DNA of 19,273 nucleotides from CAYPQL01 sp964412905 (GTDB taxonomy: Bacteria; Patescibacteriota; Minisyncoccia; JAHIHE01; JAGLIN01), in contig CAYPQL010000030.1 of assembly GCA_964412905.1 (NCBI GenBank), forward strand, positions 1-19,273, in the 5' to 3' direction. Of this stretch, positions 18,752-19,273 are shown piece by piece. The translations under genes and the position numbers were made by a program. Below the pieces are notes generated by a model. The model made no database searches. It saw only the letters and a program-made list of their open reading frames with translations, and was not told the origin of the DNA. Positions within the stretch are counted from its first letter, which is position 1; each line of letters starts with the position of its first letter.

Positions 18752-19273
18752 ATGTCTATGCCTAAAAAACACCTAATCACAATCCTAATCCTTCTCATCC
18801 TCAATGCTCTTTTTGGGCTTGCTTTTTATAATGAAAATTATGTCCAAAGGCCGAGGGTGATTTTTTTTGACGCGGGGCAGGGAGACGCGGCGATAGTGGA
18901 TGTTGGAAATAACACGCAGATTTTGATTGACGGGGGAAGCGGGAATGCCGTTTTGGAAAAAATCGGGAAATATATGCCGTTTTACGATCGCAAAATTGAG
19001 CTGGTGATTATGACTCATCCAGATAAAGATCATATGGGCGGGCTGGTGGAGGTTTTGAAATATTACCAGGTCGGACAGATTCTGGAATCGGGAATTTTCT
19101 GTGAAACGGAGATTTGCAAGGAATGGGATAAGCTAATTTCAGAAAAAAATATCCCCGTAAAATACGCCGATTTCGGGCAGAAAATAAGCATCGGAAATGT
19201 GAACATAGACATTCTATATCCTTTTGAAAATTTGAAAGGCGAGAAAGTGAAAGATGATAATGAAACATCTATA
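18752..19273 (+). CDS. ComEC metallo-beta-lactamase domain (partial at right edge)
   Basis: The second half of ComEC as a separate gene; its start is at 18752 (ATG 18758 is an alternative), and it continues beyond the window. At least 174 residues. A membrane segment (LITILILLILNALFGLAFY, about 7-25) precedes VIFFDAGQGDAAIVDVGNN (about 36-54), the first strand of the MBL fold in ComEC proteins. The metal-binding motif is MTHPDKDHMGGL (about 87-98), the HxxxDH form. In full-length ComEC this domain probably processes the non-transported DNA strand; with the gene split, it must act as a partner protein. No stop is seen because the window ends. Confidence 0.85.
   Translation, partial: MSMPKKHLITILILLILNALFGLAFYNENYVQRPRVIFFDAGQGDAAIVDVGNNTQILIDGGSGNAVLEKIGKYMPFYDRKIELVIMTHPDKDHMGGLVEVLKYYQVGQILESGIFCETEICKEWDKLISEKNIPVKYADFGQKISIGNVNIDILYPFENLKGEKVKDDNETSI

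Noticed and set aside
1..19273. tRNA or rRNA genes
   Set aside because: No cloverleaf with conserved T-loop and anticodon features, and no rRNA core sequence, was seen in any gap.

Overview
The window looks like a chromosomal fragment from a small-genome Candidate Phyla Radiation (Patescibacteria) bacterium, probably of the Parcubacteria type. The support is the AT-rich, tightly packed gene content, compact proteins, a LepB/HisRS/HIT/bS21/YqeY/YbeY/DgkA/FtsA/FtsZ housekeeping set, an anaerobic NrdD/NrdG nucleotide reductase pair, a split ComEC, and many repeat-filled intergenic gaps. Lineage is inferred from gene style and memory only; no rRNA gene is present. Most starts have no Shine-Dalgarno sequence. 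Only two clear ones were found: rpsU at 3591 and the minus-strand gene starting at 18676.

Region 1 (1-9238) is mostly housekeeping on the plus strand: lepB, an FMN-reductase-like flavoprotein, hisS, a HIT hydrolase, rpsU, yqeY, a Nudix hydrolase, ybeY, dgkA, ftsA, a papain-fold (C39-like) cysteine-protease-like protein, and ftsZ. The Nudix and C39-like genes look like AT-rich single-gene insertions among conserved genes; the latter separates ftsA from ftsZ. The gaps hold inverted-repeat and short tandem-repeat elements.

Region 2 (9239-16036) is the anaerobic ribonucleotide reductase locus. A 246-nt leader with a candidate promoter and a terminator-like hairpin precedes nrdD. NrdD carries an in-frame 322-residue LAGLIDADG-type intein and stops before the zinc-binding and glycyl-radical C-terminus expected of the family; a 10-N assembly gap lies near the end. 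Between nrdD and its activase gene nrdG sits a roughly 3-kb accessory island. It holds a small membrane protein, two tandem two-gene modules (a small protein with a Tyr-Gly-Asp motif plus an AbiEii-type nucleotidyltransferase, likely toxin-antitoxin or defence modules), and a second membrane protein.

Region 3 (16037-19273) has a perfect 50-bp palindrome, a DUF167/YggU gene overlapping the competence-channel part of comEC, then a minus-strand TraB/ChaN-like gene with its own strong promoter and ribosome binding site. The metallo-beta-lactamase half of ComEC follows and runs off the window edge.

The most notable items are the glycyl-radical-less, intein-bearing NrdD next to the accessory island; the paired AbiEii modules; the near-exclusive Shine-Dalgarno on rpsU; a palindromic element family with a shared 20-nt end; and the ComEC gene interrupted by a foreign-looking divergent gene.
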